From the NCBI GenBank assembly GCA_030770425.1, contig JASJFT010000191.1:1-64000 (forward strand): a stretch of DNA of 64,000 nt, in the 5' to 3' direction. The translations under genes and the position numbers were made by a program. Under the pieces are notes generated by a model. That model was not told the DNA's origin and did no database searches. It worked only from the letters and a program-made list of their open reading frames with translations. Source of the DNA: Darksidea phi (lineage: Eukaryota > Ascomycota > Dothideomycetes > Pleosporales > Lentitheciaceae). Below are positions 1 to 14,240 of this stretch, in pieces (position 1 is the first letter of the stretch; every line of letters begins with the position of its first letter).

Positions 1-3000
1 AAAGGGTATTATAGAATATATAAGAGGATACTAGTAACTTAGTTTTTTATATTATCTAGAAGTTATATACGCGTAGCCCTACTAGAAGATAAGACTTACT
101 CCTTCTACGTCTCTACCCGTAGTAAAACGAGACTATAGAAGGGTATTCTAAGCTTAGAAGTAGTTATTATAGACTTTAGATATTATACTATCTATTCTAG
201 TAGACTATAAAGAAGAGGAGTTTTAAGCTTAAGGGTAATTACTATAAGTTCTAGACTATATACTACCTATTTTAACGGGTTATAAAGAAGAGGAGTCTTA
301 AGTTTAAGAATAATTATCCTAAGCTCTAGATATTATACTACCTATTTTGGTAGGCTATAAAGGGTAGGAGTCTATACTTAGTATCGGTAATTTTTCTAGA
401 TTCCTATCTTAACTAGTACCTTATCTTCTAACTAGGGGCTAAGAAACTTATCTTATAATATAGCTTTTAGCTACTAAACTAGCTATTTAGGTAGACCTAG
501 CTTATTAGAGTACTTATTATAGAACTCTTTTACTTTTTAGACTACGTTTATAAAATTACTTACTAGATAATAGATTAGGTCTAGGTTATAGTCTATCTAT
601 TCTATTTAATAGTAAAGCTTACTATAAACGATCTAGCTATCGAGGATATAGACTACTAACTACTCGGAATATCTATTTACTTCTATAGCTAGTTCTTTAA
701 AGAATACTTAACTAGATAATAAGTCTTATATAGCTTTATATAATCTATCTATATAGAAAATATTATATATCTTTATATAAAAGGGTAACTAGACTATATA
801 GAAGCTATACTTTTAGCTAATAATAATATAAGGTCTATATATTTACTAGTCTAATTTTAGACTTAATCTTAAGGTAGTAAATCCCTTAGGTATAATATAG
901 ACTTAATCTCCTATATTAAAATCTAGGGGGTAGTATTTTTTATTAGCTTATTAGCTTTAAGCTTTCTAAGCTACTACGATATTAGCTTAGATATAGTCGC
1001 GAACCTATTAGATTATATTAACTTAGATTTTTATAAACTTTTAGACTATTTATATAGTTATATTATTCGATAATTTAGAAAGTTTATAAATACGTTCTTA
1101 CTAGTCCTAGTAGTAATAAGTCTTATAGTTAAATTCGATCTTAAACGGGGAAAATCCTATTATATTATATAGAAGAATTACCTAGATCTAGTCTATACTA
1201 GATAGAAGATCGGACTAGTAATTCTAATAAAAGTTTATAAAGGAGTATAATCGTTAATCTAGCTATTAATTAAAAACTTCTATATTACTATTAGTCTATA
1301 GGTAGTAGACTATAGATAATAACTAGCTAATTTTTATAAGTTTATATAATTCTTTTATAAAGCCTAATACGAACTATAGATCTTAATCTAAGACTATAAT
1401 ATATAGGGGACTAAAGACTCGCTATATATACGTATAGTAGAAAGTAGCTATATTTTTAATAGTAGTAGTCTTAAAATAGAGTAATAAGAAAGTATATTTT
1501 AATAATCTATATATTACTACGAATATATTATTATATTCTTTATAATTCTTTAAAAAGCTTTTAAAGTTTATAGAGATATCTTTTTATATTCTTTTAGATA
1601 TAGGAAGTAGTTTAAGAAGACCTAGAGTCTTATCTTAAGACTTATAACTCTATTAGTACTATTTATAGTTTCTTATATAATATTTTATATCCTTATTTAT
1701 TATATCTTAGTAGTATAGATTTCTTAGAAGTTTAATAGTTTTTTTTATATCTAGATAAGTAGTAATTTATATAGTATATATTACCTAGATAAGATATATC
1801 TTAAGAAATTCTACTTTAAGTACTACTAACTTCTCTTTTTAGAGGAGAAGTCTAGATAAGATTAGAAATAGGTACTTATATTCTTAATAGACTAATTCTT
1901 ACTCTAGTTTAAGTATAATATATATACGATTTTTATAAAATATATAGTTAAAAAGTAGATAAGAATAAGCTTTAGTTTTATACTTAGGGTCTTAGGTATT
2001 AATAATAGCTATTAAGATAGCTATTATAATAGAGACCTATCTAAAAAGAATAAAGATATAAGTTCTAATAGCTTTATCTTTTTTCTTCTAAGTTTTTAAC
2101 TTCTTCTATTTTCGAGAGAGAGTATTCGTAATAATATTAGTAGTTCTAGAATAATAATAAATAGTATAGTAGTAGTCTACGAGTTTCTTAGCCTAGCGAG
2201 TCTATTATAGGGTTAGTTTATACTTAGTCGAGAAATACTCTAGTATCTAGTAATTAGTAATAACTTAGAAGGATTTATTTAGTTATAACTTTATAAGCTA
2301 AGCCCTCTATTCGTTTAAATCCTTTATAACTATAAGTATCTCTTTATTATAAATCTTATAGTTTATTTTTATAAACTTTATTATCTTTATAAAGTAGATT
2401 ATAGGTTATTAGATTCTATTATCTTAGAGCTATATAAAGGTATTTACTAGAATACTATTACTTATATTAGTTTCTATATAGATTTTATAGTAGAACGAGT
2501 AATATCTTATAATAATATCTAAATATAATAATATCTTACTTTTCTTAAATATAACTTACTTTTTAGGTCTAAAGGTATAAAATTTTCCCTTTTATAGTAG
2601 TTAGATAAGTAGGCGGACTATATAACTATAGTCTTTTAACTACTTATAGTAGTAGTTATAGAAGTCTAAATAAGCTTATAACTCTTTTAGAATTATAGAT
2701 TTCTTTTAGTCTCTAATAGTTACTATTTTATTGGGGTCTATACGAATTCCTTTAGTATTAATAATAAAATTTAAAAACTTTACCTTAATAACTATAAACT
2801 TACTCTTTTTAATATCGATTTATAGTCTAGTCTTTTTAAGCTTATCTAGGATTTTACTTATATATTTTTTATACTTAAGAGGGTTTTCTAAGTAGATTAA
2901 GATATTATCTATATAAATAATATAGATCTTATTAATTTTATTCTTAAGTACTTAATTAATATAGTACTAAAAGGTTACTAGTCTATTATATAGTCTAAAT

Positions 3001-6000
3001 AATAGAATATAATATTTATAATTCCTATATTATATTTTAAAAGTTATAAGGTTTTCTATATTAGGGTCTAATCTAATATAATAGAAGGCTTAATATATAT
3101 CTAGCTTAGTAAAGATCTTTACTTTAGAAAGTTATATTAGTATCTTCTTAATTAAAAGAATAGCTATAATATCTTTCTTTATAACTATATTAATTTTTTA
3201 GTAGTTAATATAGAATCTCTATCTCCCTTTTAGCTTCTTAGTAAATAGAATAGGTAAGATAAAGTTAATATTACTAATTATAATAAAGTCCTTTTTTAGA
3301 TACTCTTTTAAGTAAGCTTTTAGTAACTTTAGATATTTAAGGAATATATTATAAAGTAGACTTATACTAAGCTTACTTATATTATCTTTAAGAATAACTT
3401 TATAGTTAATATTCTTTCTTTTAGAGAATAGCTTATTTAAATCGATCTTAGAGAAGTAGTCTAGAGTAGCTTCTACGTAACCTTTATAAGGAAGCTTTTC
3501 TACTATTATATCTTTTATATTCTATTCTACTAAGTCTTCTACTAAGTCTTTTAACTATCTATTTCTAATTAATAAGTTAATTTTATATAAGCTAGTAGCT
3601 TTTAATATAACTTTTATTTTATCTATAAGCTTTTATATCTTAGAAGACTTAAGAAAATATATATTAAACTTATTACTAGTAGTTTACTCTAGTAGGTTAT
3701 TAGAAATAAGTATTACTTTCTTTTTCTTTCTATTATTTTTTCGGCGACCTTATTAGCTTTTTTTAGATTTAGTACCTCTTAAACTATTATTAGTATTACT
3801 ATTTATATTTCTTTATATTTTCTTAAAAGTAGCTTATTAGTCCTCTATTATCTATAATAGGGCTTTAGTAGGCTTATAGGCCTCCTTCTAAGAGATTATA
3901 AGAACTTTAATAGAAATCTCTAAATTAAATATTAGATCCTTTTTAAGTAAGTAGACCTTCTTTTATACTTTAATTTACTAATTAATTAGGTCGTCGTAAT
4001 ATAAAGCGTCGTTCTAGTATTCTAGCTCTAATTTCGAATCCGACTTCCCTATAGTAGTTAGGTTATATTTTATCTACTTTAAAGTATTATTTAACTAGTA
4101 TAAAGTTTAGTTATAATAATTAATTAAGGATTAGATTTACTTAAAGAACTTTTTTTTAAATATTATATTATAATATCTAAGCTTATAAAAGAGGAACTAG
4201 ATAGGTATATTCTTTCCCTAGATTAATAGATTAGCTTAGATAGCTATATTAACTAAGTAACTATATTTCCTATTAAACCTATTAAGGGAGATTAGTTTCT
4301 TTAGTCGATAGAAGACGGGCTTTAGCTTTTTCTTTACTACCTTTAAATATTTAGAGTAGACTAATAGATATATACTAGTACTACTATCTACTAATCCCCT
4401 TAGCTATATAGCTAGGCTATTTACTATAAGTTAAATAGGGAGTATAAATAATTTTAAATTAATAAGCTATAGTATCTTAATAAGCTATTAATAATTAAGG
4501 GGTTTAATTACTCCTATATAGGCTACTAAAGAAAAGTTCTTTTTTAATAACTTTTATTTTTTAATACTATAGAGGAAGTATTAAAGTTATATTTTAAACT
4601 ACTTTTCTCTTTATATAGGGAGTCTAAATAAGCTTCTTTTTTAAAATTATTAGAGAAGGTAGTATTAACTTCTACTTTTATAATATTTTATATTACTTTA
4701 TATATAATATAATCGAAATAGTCTTATTATTTATTTCTTTTCTTATAATTAAAGTAATAGTCTTATTTCTTATACTCTTTAAAAGAGTAGTTATAGAACT
4801 TAAAGGCGTCTTTAAAGTAAATAGACTTCTTTTCTAACTTATTAAAGAAGAATCTACTTATAATTAGCTACTTTCTCTTAGAGATAGCTAATTAGTTACT
4901 TTAGATAAACTAGATCTTTTAGTACTAGTTATTCTTAAGTAATACTCTATTAGTTAAAATCGTATATTTATAAAACTTATTAAAGATAGAATTACTATTA
5001 TTAAATAGATCTATCTTATTTTTTAGCTTAAAGTAGAGCTTATCTACGAATTCTTTATTCTATTAGTAGTAAGGTAAATAAATCTCTATTACTAGATACT
5101 TAAAATTCTTAATAAAGTTACTAACTTTACTAAATATATTTATACGTAGTTAGTAGAATTTAACTTTTATCTTCTTCTTTATATAGGAATCTTTATAGTA
5201 TTTCTTAATATATTCTAATAGGTCTATATTAGATATAAAGTCTACTTCTTTTTCCTTAGAATTTAGTTACATCTAAATATAGTCTTTTATTAGACCTATT
5301 AGTTAGAATATAATATAGACTTAATAGATCTTAGTTATCTATTAGGGGGTCTCTCGTATATACTAGTTCTTATTAATAGTAAGTTTCTATTCTATATTAT
5401 AGAGCTAGTTCTTTAACTTAGACTCTCTATTATTTTTAAATAAGATAGGGTTAAAGTAGAACGTAGTCTTCTAGAAGTTAAAGATTTATAAGAATTTACT
5501 TTAATAGTTTTCTATAATATTCTCCTCCTAAATAAGGATCTATATTCTATTATCTAAAGTAATAGTTATAAACTCTAGTAAGACTAATAAGAATCTTATA
5601 AAGAAGGTACTAAAATAGAGAATAGAAGTATTTTCTATTTTCTTTATAATAAAGGATAGTATATTTAATTTTAATAAATACTCGTAATAGTTCTTATTAG
5701 GTAGAGGGGTCTATATTAGATTAGAAAATATAATTAATTTAGTAGTTAGCTCTTTTTATAAGAAGCTTAACTAGAAGATTAAATACTAAACTAAATCCTA
5801 CTAGAACCTTTCTAAGAGCCTAGGGGTTTAAAGAGGGATATAATAAATAAGAGGAATCCTTTAGAAGCTAATATTTAGACTATTTAGCTATACTATTATA
5901 AAGAGAAGTCTTACCTCTTCTATATCTTATCTACTATTAGAGTTATACTATAATAGTAGAGTCTTAAAAGTAGACTTAGGGTTATATTAAGAAAGAACTA

Positions 6001-7320
6001 TAAATCTAGTCTTAGTATAAATAACTACGGGGGAGGACTACTTAAGATCTTCCTCTAAATTCTACTATTTACTTATAGTTTTTTATACTTATTAGAACTC
6101 TTCTTATAACTTTTTAACTTATCTTTTATAGTTATCCTTTTTCTTAACTAATTAGTTAAACTTATCGACTATAGTATTTATAAAGATATTTCTACTAATT
6201 ATATCTACTCTTATAGTATATACTAGTCTTTTAGTTATAATAAGATAGAGACTATTATCTATTAGAGTATTAATAATTAGATTAGATTCCTTTTAAGTAA
6301 CTAGTATATCCCGAACTATATTATAATCTAAAAGTTCTTTCTATTCTTTAGTATTTATTAGATAAGGGATTTAAAGTCTATTTTCTTCTTAAAGTAATTT
6401 AACCCTTTTAGTATACTTATTAATCTTCTCTTTAAGATTATCCTTACTTATACTCTTCTCTTAAGAGGGAAAGATAGTTTTAAGGGTCTAAAGGTTAATA
6501 TATATATCTTTATTAACGAATACCTCTAAAAGAGTTAGTTTATAGATCTTAGTTAGCTTTTACTAATATACTTTCTCTTTAGAGAAGAATATCTTACTTT
6601 TAGTCTAGCTCTAAGACTTAGTTTAAACTTATATACTTCTTATCCTACTTAGAACTTAACTTAGAATTTTATTCTTTTCTTTATCTTTCTTCTATAGGGA
6701 GGGCTTATAAGAGGATAGTTTATTCGGTAGAATAGACTTTAAAGGGCCTATCTAGCTTAGGGAGTCTACTATCTTATTATTATACTAATTTAATAATTTA
6801 GTTAATCGTATAAAGATAAGTTTATTATAGAATTTAGAATATAGGTCTAACCCTATATAATACTTTTATAGGTTCTTTCTCTTTAAGGGAGATACTAGAT
6901 ACTTTAGTAATATTAGGGCTTAAAGTAGTTAGTTTTAAGACTTATCTAAGGAAGTACTATATACTATCTATCCTAAGTACCGTAGACCTCTAGGAATTTA
7001 GGGGGGGTTAATATTTAATTACTATCTCTAATTAAAAGTTAGAGATCTTAGAATAATATAAGATCCTAGGACTAAGTATAATTAACTAGGAGTTATAATA
7101 GTTAAGGTAGTCTTTTAATTAACTAATAGTAGAATCGGTATATTAAAGCTATTCTAAGATAGTACTATAAGAATATAAGAATAGGGGGTTCTTATACCTA
7201 AATAGGGCTTAATACGCTAAATAAGCTAACTATCTATTAGACTAATCCTCGGGATTACCTAATCTACTAACTAAAATAGGAAATAAGTAAAATAACTAGG
7301 TTATCTAGGGAATAGGCTAT
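1..7320 (-). mobile_element. RIP-degraded Ty3/Gypsy retrotransposon (A), cut by the left window edge
   Basis: Read on the minus strand this is a Gypsy pol remnant. Around 3,200-2,740 is reverse transcriptase, beginning with a FTKLDI-like block and reaching a catalytic motif now read as YIDNILIY (family YIDDILIY). RNase H follows at about 2,480-2,230, with an altered ETDAS block and a YNKE block. DNA below ~1,900 should hold integrase. Higher coordinates (~4,000-6,950) would be gag and protease but are too decayed to name. About 7,000-7,320 could be the 5' LTR; its partner would lie left of the window, so this is a guess. Stops are TAG/TAA and CpA is exhausted, as RIP produces. The upper boundary is where similarity to the neighbouring Copia element begins. 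The family call is firm; the ends are approximate. Confidence 0.8.
146..370. repeat. 75-bp tandem repeat, three copies
   Basis: Three consecutive 75-bp units start at 146, 221 and 296. Each ends with a version of ataaagaagaggag (the last reads ataaagggtaggag). The period equals 25 codons, so it may once have encoded a repeated peptide near the 3' end of Gypsy A. Differences between units are mainly C/T and G/A. Confidence 0.75.
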
Positions 7321-9756
7321 AATAGTAAATAGATAATATAGACCTCGAACTAATATATATACTACTTAATCTAAGTTATATAAAACTATTTATTTTTACT
7401 AATAGCTTATTTACTAATAATAAGGACCTAAGCTTATAGCTTAGCTTTCTAATTATACTAGCTAATAAATCCTATATAGATAATAATAATAAGTTTTAAC
7501 TATATAGTAATATTATATATTAGAACTCTATTAAGTATAAGTAAGTTATACGAAGTATACTAGCTAGTAAGCTATATAGTATAGTTAGTAAATTTAATTA
7601 TACTATTATCTTAAGTATAACTTTATATTAAATCGTATATAATCTAGATTTATTAGTAATTCTAGTTATAATATATACTAATTTAAAATTATTATATAAC
7701 TATTTTATTAAGTTAGATACTATAAATAAGAAAAGACTTATAATTAATATTATATCTCTTTATAAATCGTATAAGAAACGTAAGATTAGTAAAATTTAAT
7801 AGATTAATAGTAAAGATAATCTAGTAGATATCTTTATAAAGAAGATAGCTAATATATTACTAGTATAGCTTATTTATATAAATAAGCTTATAGTTAATAT
7901 CGAAGTATTTATTAATTAGCTTAACTAATATATAGATATAATTAGTCTTATATAAAACTAAGTTATATACTTAGCTATTTATTTATTTTTCTTCTATCTT
8001 TCTTTTATTACTATAGTTTATATAAAGTATAATTATTCTTATAAAGTATAAACTTTTTCTATCTATCTTAATTAATTATAAAAGAAAAATAAAGAAAAAA
8101 TAAAGAAAACCCCTTCTTTTTTATTCTTTCTTCTACTCTTTATTCTCTTCTATTCCCCCTTCTTCTCTAATACTTATATCTACTAGTTATAGTAGTTATA
8201 TTAAATTCTATATAACTACTATATATATAAAGTATAGATACTACCCTAGAAGCTAGGTACTATATAATATTTAATAAAGAATTTAGAACCTCTTATTATA
8301 TAATTATAATACTTCTAATAGAGAGTAATAGAAGTTATACTATAACTCTATATAAGTACTATATAAAAGTATTCCTTCTTTTATATAATTTTTATAATAA
8401 ACTCCTAAATATTTATATTTAAGACTACTTATAACTTAATATTATATAAGAGTATTATTACTATAGCCCTCTCTTTATTTTAAGAAATATTAAAACTCTT
8501 TATATAAAAAAAAGAAAAGATACTTATATTAATATAAAGGCCTTATATAAAGGCTTTATTATTTAGCTATCTAGTAGATAGAAAGATAGAGAGGTAAGTT
8601 AGTATAGTATATATAATAAGATCTTAAAAAGGGGTACTAGAAGCGCTAGTAGTTATACTAGTAGTACTAATAGTCTAAGTAGAGATAAGGGCTATTTTAT
8701 ATAAAGAGGTTTTAAAATTTAAGATTTTTAAAGTTCTATTAGGGATTAGTATTCGTATAAAAAGAAAGAGAAGCTAAACTAAAAGAAATAAATTATATAG
8801 AGAATAGTAAGATTTAGGTTTAAAAAAGAAAAGTTATAAAGAAGAAGATTAGCCCTCTATTTATATCTACTATCTATCTTAATCTATTCGTTTACTACCC
8901 TTAATCCGTTCGTTTACTATTCTTAATCTATTTACTTAATTTCTTAAGCTATTTACTTATTATAAATAGAAATATAATCTATAAACTACTCTTCTTTCGT
9001 ATAATTTAATTCTACTTTTACTTTCTTTCTATATAAAAAGAGATACTATAAAACTACTCTTACTATCCCTTATATAAATACTTAATTATTTAATTCCGAT
9101 CTATAGGTAAACGCCTACTATTCTACGATTAGTTAAATTAGTAATTAGAATCCTATTATATAATATTATATAATATAGTATAAACGAATTTCTTCTTTAT
9201 ATAAAGAAAAGCTATACTAACTCTATTTATATAGTCTTATTAATAAACGAATTAGTAGGTATCTAATAATTAGATTTAACTAAGACTACGTCTTATTTAC
9301 TAATAGTCTAATCGTACTAATAGAGGGTTAATATCTATTACTAATAGGTATAATATTAGTAGTTAAGATTAGTAATTAGTTTTATATAAATATAAGAAGG
9401 GAAATATAAGATTAATATTCGTATAAAAAGTTTAAATAGAATATTAGTACTAAAAAAGAAAAAGTTACTAGTATTTATTTATTAAGTTCTAGTACTAATC
9501 TTATATATTTAATTATATATAGTTATATAGGATTTATATATATAGATTATCTTCTTAGTAATTTACTACGTACGGAGCTTTACGCGATTCTTCTAAATAA
9601 AAGAAGCTTCTATCTAAAGTCCCTTTAGTAAGAATAAATAATCTTTTAAATTAAATTATTTTATTATTTCTATTTTATATATACGTATATATACTCTAGC
9701 TATTTACTTAGTTAAATCCTTATAGTCTACTATTATAAACTATAGACTATTTAATA
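7320..9756 (+). mobile_element. 5'-truncated Copia retrotransposon (A) with 3' LTR
   Basis: This segment is the inverted counterpart of 53,783-~56,200 in Copia E, and can be followed block by block. It keeps the end of RNase H on the plus strand around 7,780-7,900, where an IN.KDN.VDIF.KK block corresponds to the Copia NPADAxTK motif. About 1.5 kb of further sequence follows, then an LTR at 9,472-9,756. Gag, integrase and reverse transcriptase are missing: similarity to Copia E stops near 7,320, where Gypsy A begins. That suggests Gypsy A inserted into this copy or a deletion joined them. RIP has removed essentially all CpA/TpG. Confidence 0.75.
9472..9756 (+). repeat. Copia A 3' LTR
   Basis: About 285 bp, reverse-complementary in layout to the LTRs at 53,783-54,072 and 61,264-61,553. 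It begins tatttatttattaagttc and ends ctatttaata. The shared core includes a cgcgattcttct-type block and the taaagtccctttagtaa block. Confidence 0.8.
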
Positions 9757-12700
9757 ATATTCTTATTAGTTATTTAAGAGTTTTTTCTACTTTCTAGTAT
9801 CTATATACTAGTATCTTATAGTACTATCTAATAAATTCTTTTTATATTACGTTAGATATATAGACCTTCTAGAATATATAAATAATTTTATTCTTCTTTT
9901 AAATTACTTCTTAAATCTTATTTTATTTATCTATTACTTCTATAGTAGCTATACGAATCTATTAGATTTATTTATTTCTTTTTAGTTTAAGTATTATCTC
10001 TTATATTTCTACTAGCTTTAGACTATTATAAATAATTATTCCGTCTACTTCTAATTTAAGAATAGTTATACTAGACTTTTCTATTTTCTAGTAGTTAGGT
10101 CTTCTACTAAGTATATTTACTTACTTATTTTCTAATTCTTTAGTATATACGATTCTAATATTATAGATTATAAGGATTTATATCTATTATATCTATCTTT
10201 TAATTAGAGATTTATTTATTAAGAATTCTATTAGATTCTTATAGTCTATATAGATTATAATAAAGTATTTAAATTCTTATAAATTAGATCTCTATTTCTT
10301 TAAAACTTTAATAATTACTAATAACTCTTTATTATAGATATTATAGTTAAGTTTAGCTAATAATATCTTTTATAAAAAATAGTATACTAGTCTTAGATTA
10401 TTTTTATAATCTTTTTATAGTAATACTACTTCTATTATATAGTCTAATATATCTATCTTAATAATTAATAGTTTTTTAAAATTATATATATTAATTATAA
10501 GTTTTTTAATAAATTATTCTTTAATTTTCTTAAAAGCTTATTAGTACTTCTTCTTCTATTTAAAAGGTTAATCTTTCCTTATAAGTTATATAAGTAGTAC
10601 TATTATTATATTCTACTATAGTATTAGTTTTTAGTAAAAGTTATAGAATTCTAGAAATAATTATAGTTTCTTAAGATTCTTAGATATTAACTATTCTTTT
10701 ATCTTTTTAATTTATTATAGGTCTACTTTAATTTCTTCTAGTCTAATAATAAATTCTAAAAACTCTATTTCTTATATATAGAATTTATATTTTTATAGAT
10801 AAAAATATAATTATACTTCTTTAAGTACTTATAAGACCTTCTTTATATATTCTTTATATTCTTCTTCTATTTTAAAGTAGATTAGAATATTATTAAGATA
10901 TACTATTATAAACTAGTTAAAATAATTTTATAATATATTATTAATCTATTTTTAAAATATTATAGGTACGTTAGTAAGTTTAAAAGATATAACCAAATAT
11001 TTATATAGTTCTTTCTTTATTCTAAATACTATTTTCTATTCTTTACTATCTTTGATTTTAATCTAGTAATATATATTTTAGATATCTAGTTATATAAACT
11101 ATTTAGCTTTTTTTAGTTTATCTTATATTTTTAATATTAAAAGTAGAGAGTATTAATTCTTAATTATAATATTATTAAGTATTTAATAATTAATATATAA
11201 TTATAGTTTTATAATACCCTTCTTAAGTATAAAGAGAATTAGATATTTTATAAATAAATTCGAGTATTAAATATATCTCTTTATAAGATTATCTTTAAGA
11301 TATTTTACTATAATAGTCTTCTCTTTTTCTATTAGTTTATAGATTAGTCTAAATCTAGGTATTTTTTCTTCTTATAGTAGAATTATATAGTCCTAGGACT
11401 AGTATTAGAGTAAGCTTTTCTTAGATTCTTAAAATAATTCTTCTTATTCCTTATAACGTTCTAGGATACTATATTCTTCTTAGATTATATTAGCCTTTTC
11501 TTATAGAAATATTATTTATTAATTTAACTATTAAATATATAGATTAGTTTCTTATAACTATAATATTCCTAAGATTATATTTTAATCCTCTAATATTTTA
11601 ATAATATTAAGTATTTTATTTTTCTTTTTCTAGTTATATAGAATAAGCTTACCTTTAGTCTTATATATTATAGATTTATTAAAGAGTTCTTCTTTAATAG
11701 TATATATAATACTAAGGTATTATTTCTTTTATTAAGAAATCTTCTATTATTAGATAAAGTCCTTACTAATAAAGTTTTATATAGCTTTACTATTAATTAA
11801 AGTAGTAATTATTTTTCCTTAATAGGTTCTTTAGATATAGATATAGTCTTATCTTCTAATTTCTTAAATTCTTATCTTTTTTAGCTAATATTTTATATTA
11901 CTCTTAGTCTAAATATATTTTAGGTATTTATTCTCTAGATATTCGTATTATAGTCTTTCTAAGATATAGTTTAATAGTAGAAGTAATCCTAGTATAATTC
12001 TAATATATTCCTTTTATTATTAATTTTTAGACTATTATTATCTATATACTACTTCTAGTATAACTACTTAAATAATTCTTTTATTATAGTCTTTTACTAG
12101 GTAGTAGTTATTTTTTTACTTTACTTTTTTATAGAGTCTATATTCTTTTTATATATATAAGATCTATATAATTTTAAAGTATATTAGATATCTTATTTTA
12201 TATTATAGATTATTCCCTAGATTAATCTTATATCTTTAATTATTATATTTTATAAAGGTTATTCGTATAGAAATCTATTTTTTAATTATTATATATTATA
12301 GTTATTCTTTATTAACTATTTTTATAATATATTATATTTCTTTTTAAGTTTCTTAGTTAAGTATAAGATCTATAATAATAAAGTTTTATTTAATCTATTA
12401 CTTAAAGTTTTTAAAGAGTTAATATATTAGATATAATCTAGATTATTTCTTATAAATCTTCTATATTATAAGAGGTATTATAATTTTCTTTATAAACTAT
12501 AAGATTTAAGTATAAATTATATTAAGTTCTAGTACTAGTCCTTTAGATAGTTAAATTATTTATAGATATCTAGTATTCTTATATATTATAATTAGATTTT
12601 TATTTTCTAGTTCTAAGAACTTATTATTATTATTAACTATTTAGAATAGTATATTTAGGATATTATTAGAATCTTCTTTTTTTATAAATAAGTCTTTCTT

Positions 12701-14240
12701 AGATACTTCTTCTTATACTTCTAGTAAGAATAAAACTCTCTTTTAAGACTTCTAAGTTATAGCTACTTATTATTTCTATAACTAATAACTAGTATTTAAC
12801 TTAACTTTATAGTATATCTTATATTAGTTATATATATAAGTTATTTAATATATAGTATTATATTCTTATATTATAACTACTTTATCCCTCTTACCCTATT
12901 AAATATATTAAGATTTTTCTTTTCTTAAATCTAATCTATAGTCTTTTACTAGATATTCTTACTTCTTATACTTAAAGTATACTTATTTTTTATAAAATTC
13001 TTATTTCTTTAGATTCTATTTCTTTTTCTTAAATTCTAGACTAGTCTCTAAAACTATTAGCTCTAGTTTATAGTATTTTTCTTCTTTCTTCTTTTTATAG
13101 AATTTAATCTTTTCTTTCTTATCTTAATTCTAGAGGTAGAGGTTATTATTAATTCTAATAATCTATTTAATTATCTCTTATATAGTCTATAGTTTATTTA
13201 TTTAAATTATTTTATATTAAATATTATTCTTTAGTTCTTTATAATAATATAATATAAGAGTTATTTCTTCCTACTAAATCTTAATAGTAAGTTATTTAAA
13301 CTTAGATATATATATAGTAGTAGATTTAATCTATCTAAGATATATAATCTTTTATTTTATTAGTTTTTTTAAGTTAATATTTTTATATATAATATATAAT
13401 TTATTTTTAAAGTATTTATAACTTAAAAAATAGCTTAAATCTTATAACTTTAGTAAGTTTTATTAAGTTATAGTCTTTTATTTAAATAAATTTTAAATTA
13501 AGTAATAGCTCTTCTTATAAACTATACTATTATAAATAATACTTTTAAGATTTTATTAAGTAGTTATACCTTATTAAGATTAAGATAGATTACTTTATTA
13601 GTTAGAAATCCCTTAAGTTTAAATTATATTTTATTAAACTTCTTTAATTTTCTTAACTTTAATAGCTTTCTTATATATCTCTTTAATTCTTCTATTAATA
13701 TTATAATTTAGACTTCTAATATATTCTCTTATTTCTTAAATATATACTAGTTCTTAATAACTCTTTTAAAATTTTCTATAGTTATACTACCTTTTAGGGA
13801 ACTAAATTCCTAATAGCTTTCTACTTCTAAGGGTTCGATCTAAGTTAGTAGCTACGCTACTCTACTTTATTAGATTCCCTCTTCTATTATTATAATTAGC
13901 TATTTCTACCTACTAGATAGTTAAGATATTAAACGGGATCTAGGTCTAATAGATTATTTAGTCTTATTTAGGATTTATACTTAAGATAGAAAAGAAAAAG
14001 TAAGAATAAAAGATAATAGTTTAATTATATTAATAAATAAGGATTAATCTAGATTTAAAATTAACTATAAGAAAGAAAGACTATCTAGAAGACTTATAGT
14101 TATTATATATTAATTTAGTTCTCTTAGATCTATAGGATCTATAGCTCTATCTTTTAATAGATCTATTAATCTATAGATCTATAGATCTATAAGATCTATA
14201 TTTACTAAGAACTATAAATCTATAAATCTATTATATAACT
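9757..14240 (-). mobile_element. RIP-degraded Ty3/Gypsy retrotransposon (C), 3' part missing
   Basis: On the minus strand the order is LTR (14,240-13,925), gag with a decayed CCHC zinc knuckle near 12,990-12,910, reverse transcriptase at about 11,300-10,750, and RNase H at about 10,450-10,150. The catalytic RT motif now reads VYLNNILIY (family VYLDDILIY). RNase H shows a YNIYNKELL block and a DYKNL block (family DHKNL). Similarity to Gypsy pol ends just past RNase H at ~9,770, exactly where the Copia A LTR ends, so integrase and the 3' LTR are absent here. The simplest reading is that Copia A inserted into or recombined with this element. The in-frame stops are TAG/TAA, as RIP gives. Confidence 0.8.
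13925..14240 (-). repeat. Gypsy C LTR, rich in agatctatag units
   Basis: About 316 bp that matches 25,362-25,689 in the opposite orientation. It contains a run of short agatctata/gatctatag units (~14,115-14,215), followed on the minus strand by a conserved block containing taattaaactattatct. It lies at the 5' end of Gypsy C, as expected for its 5' LTR. Confidence 0.65.
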
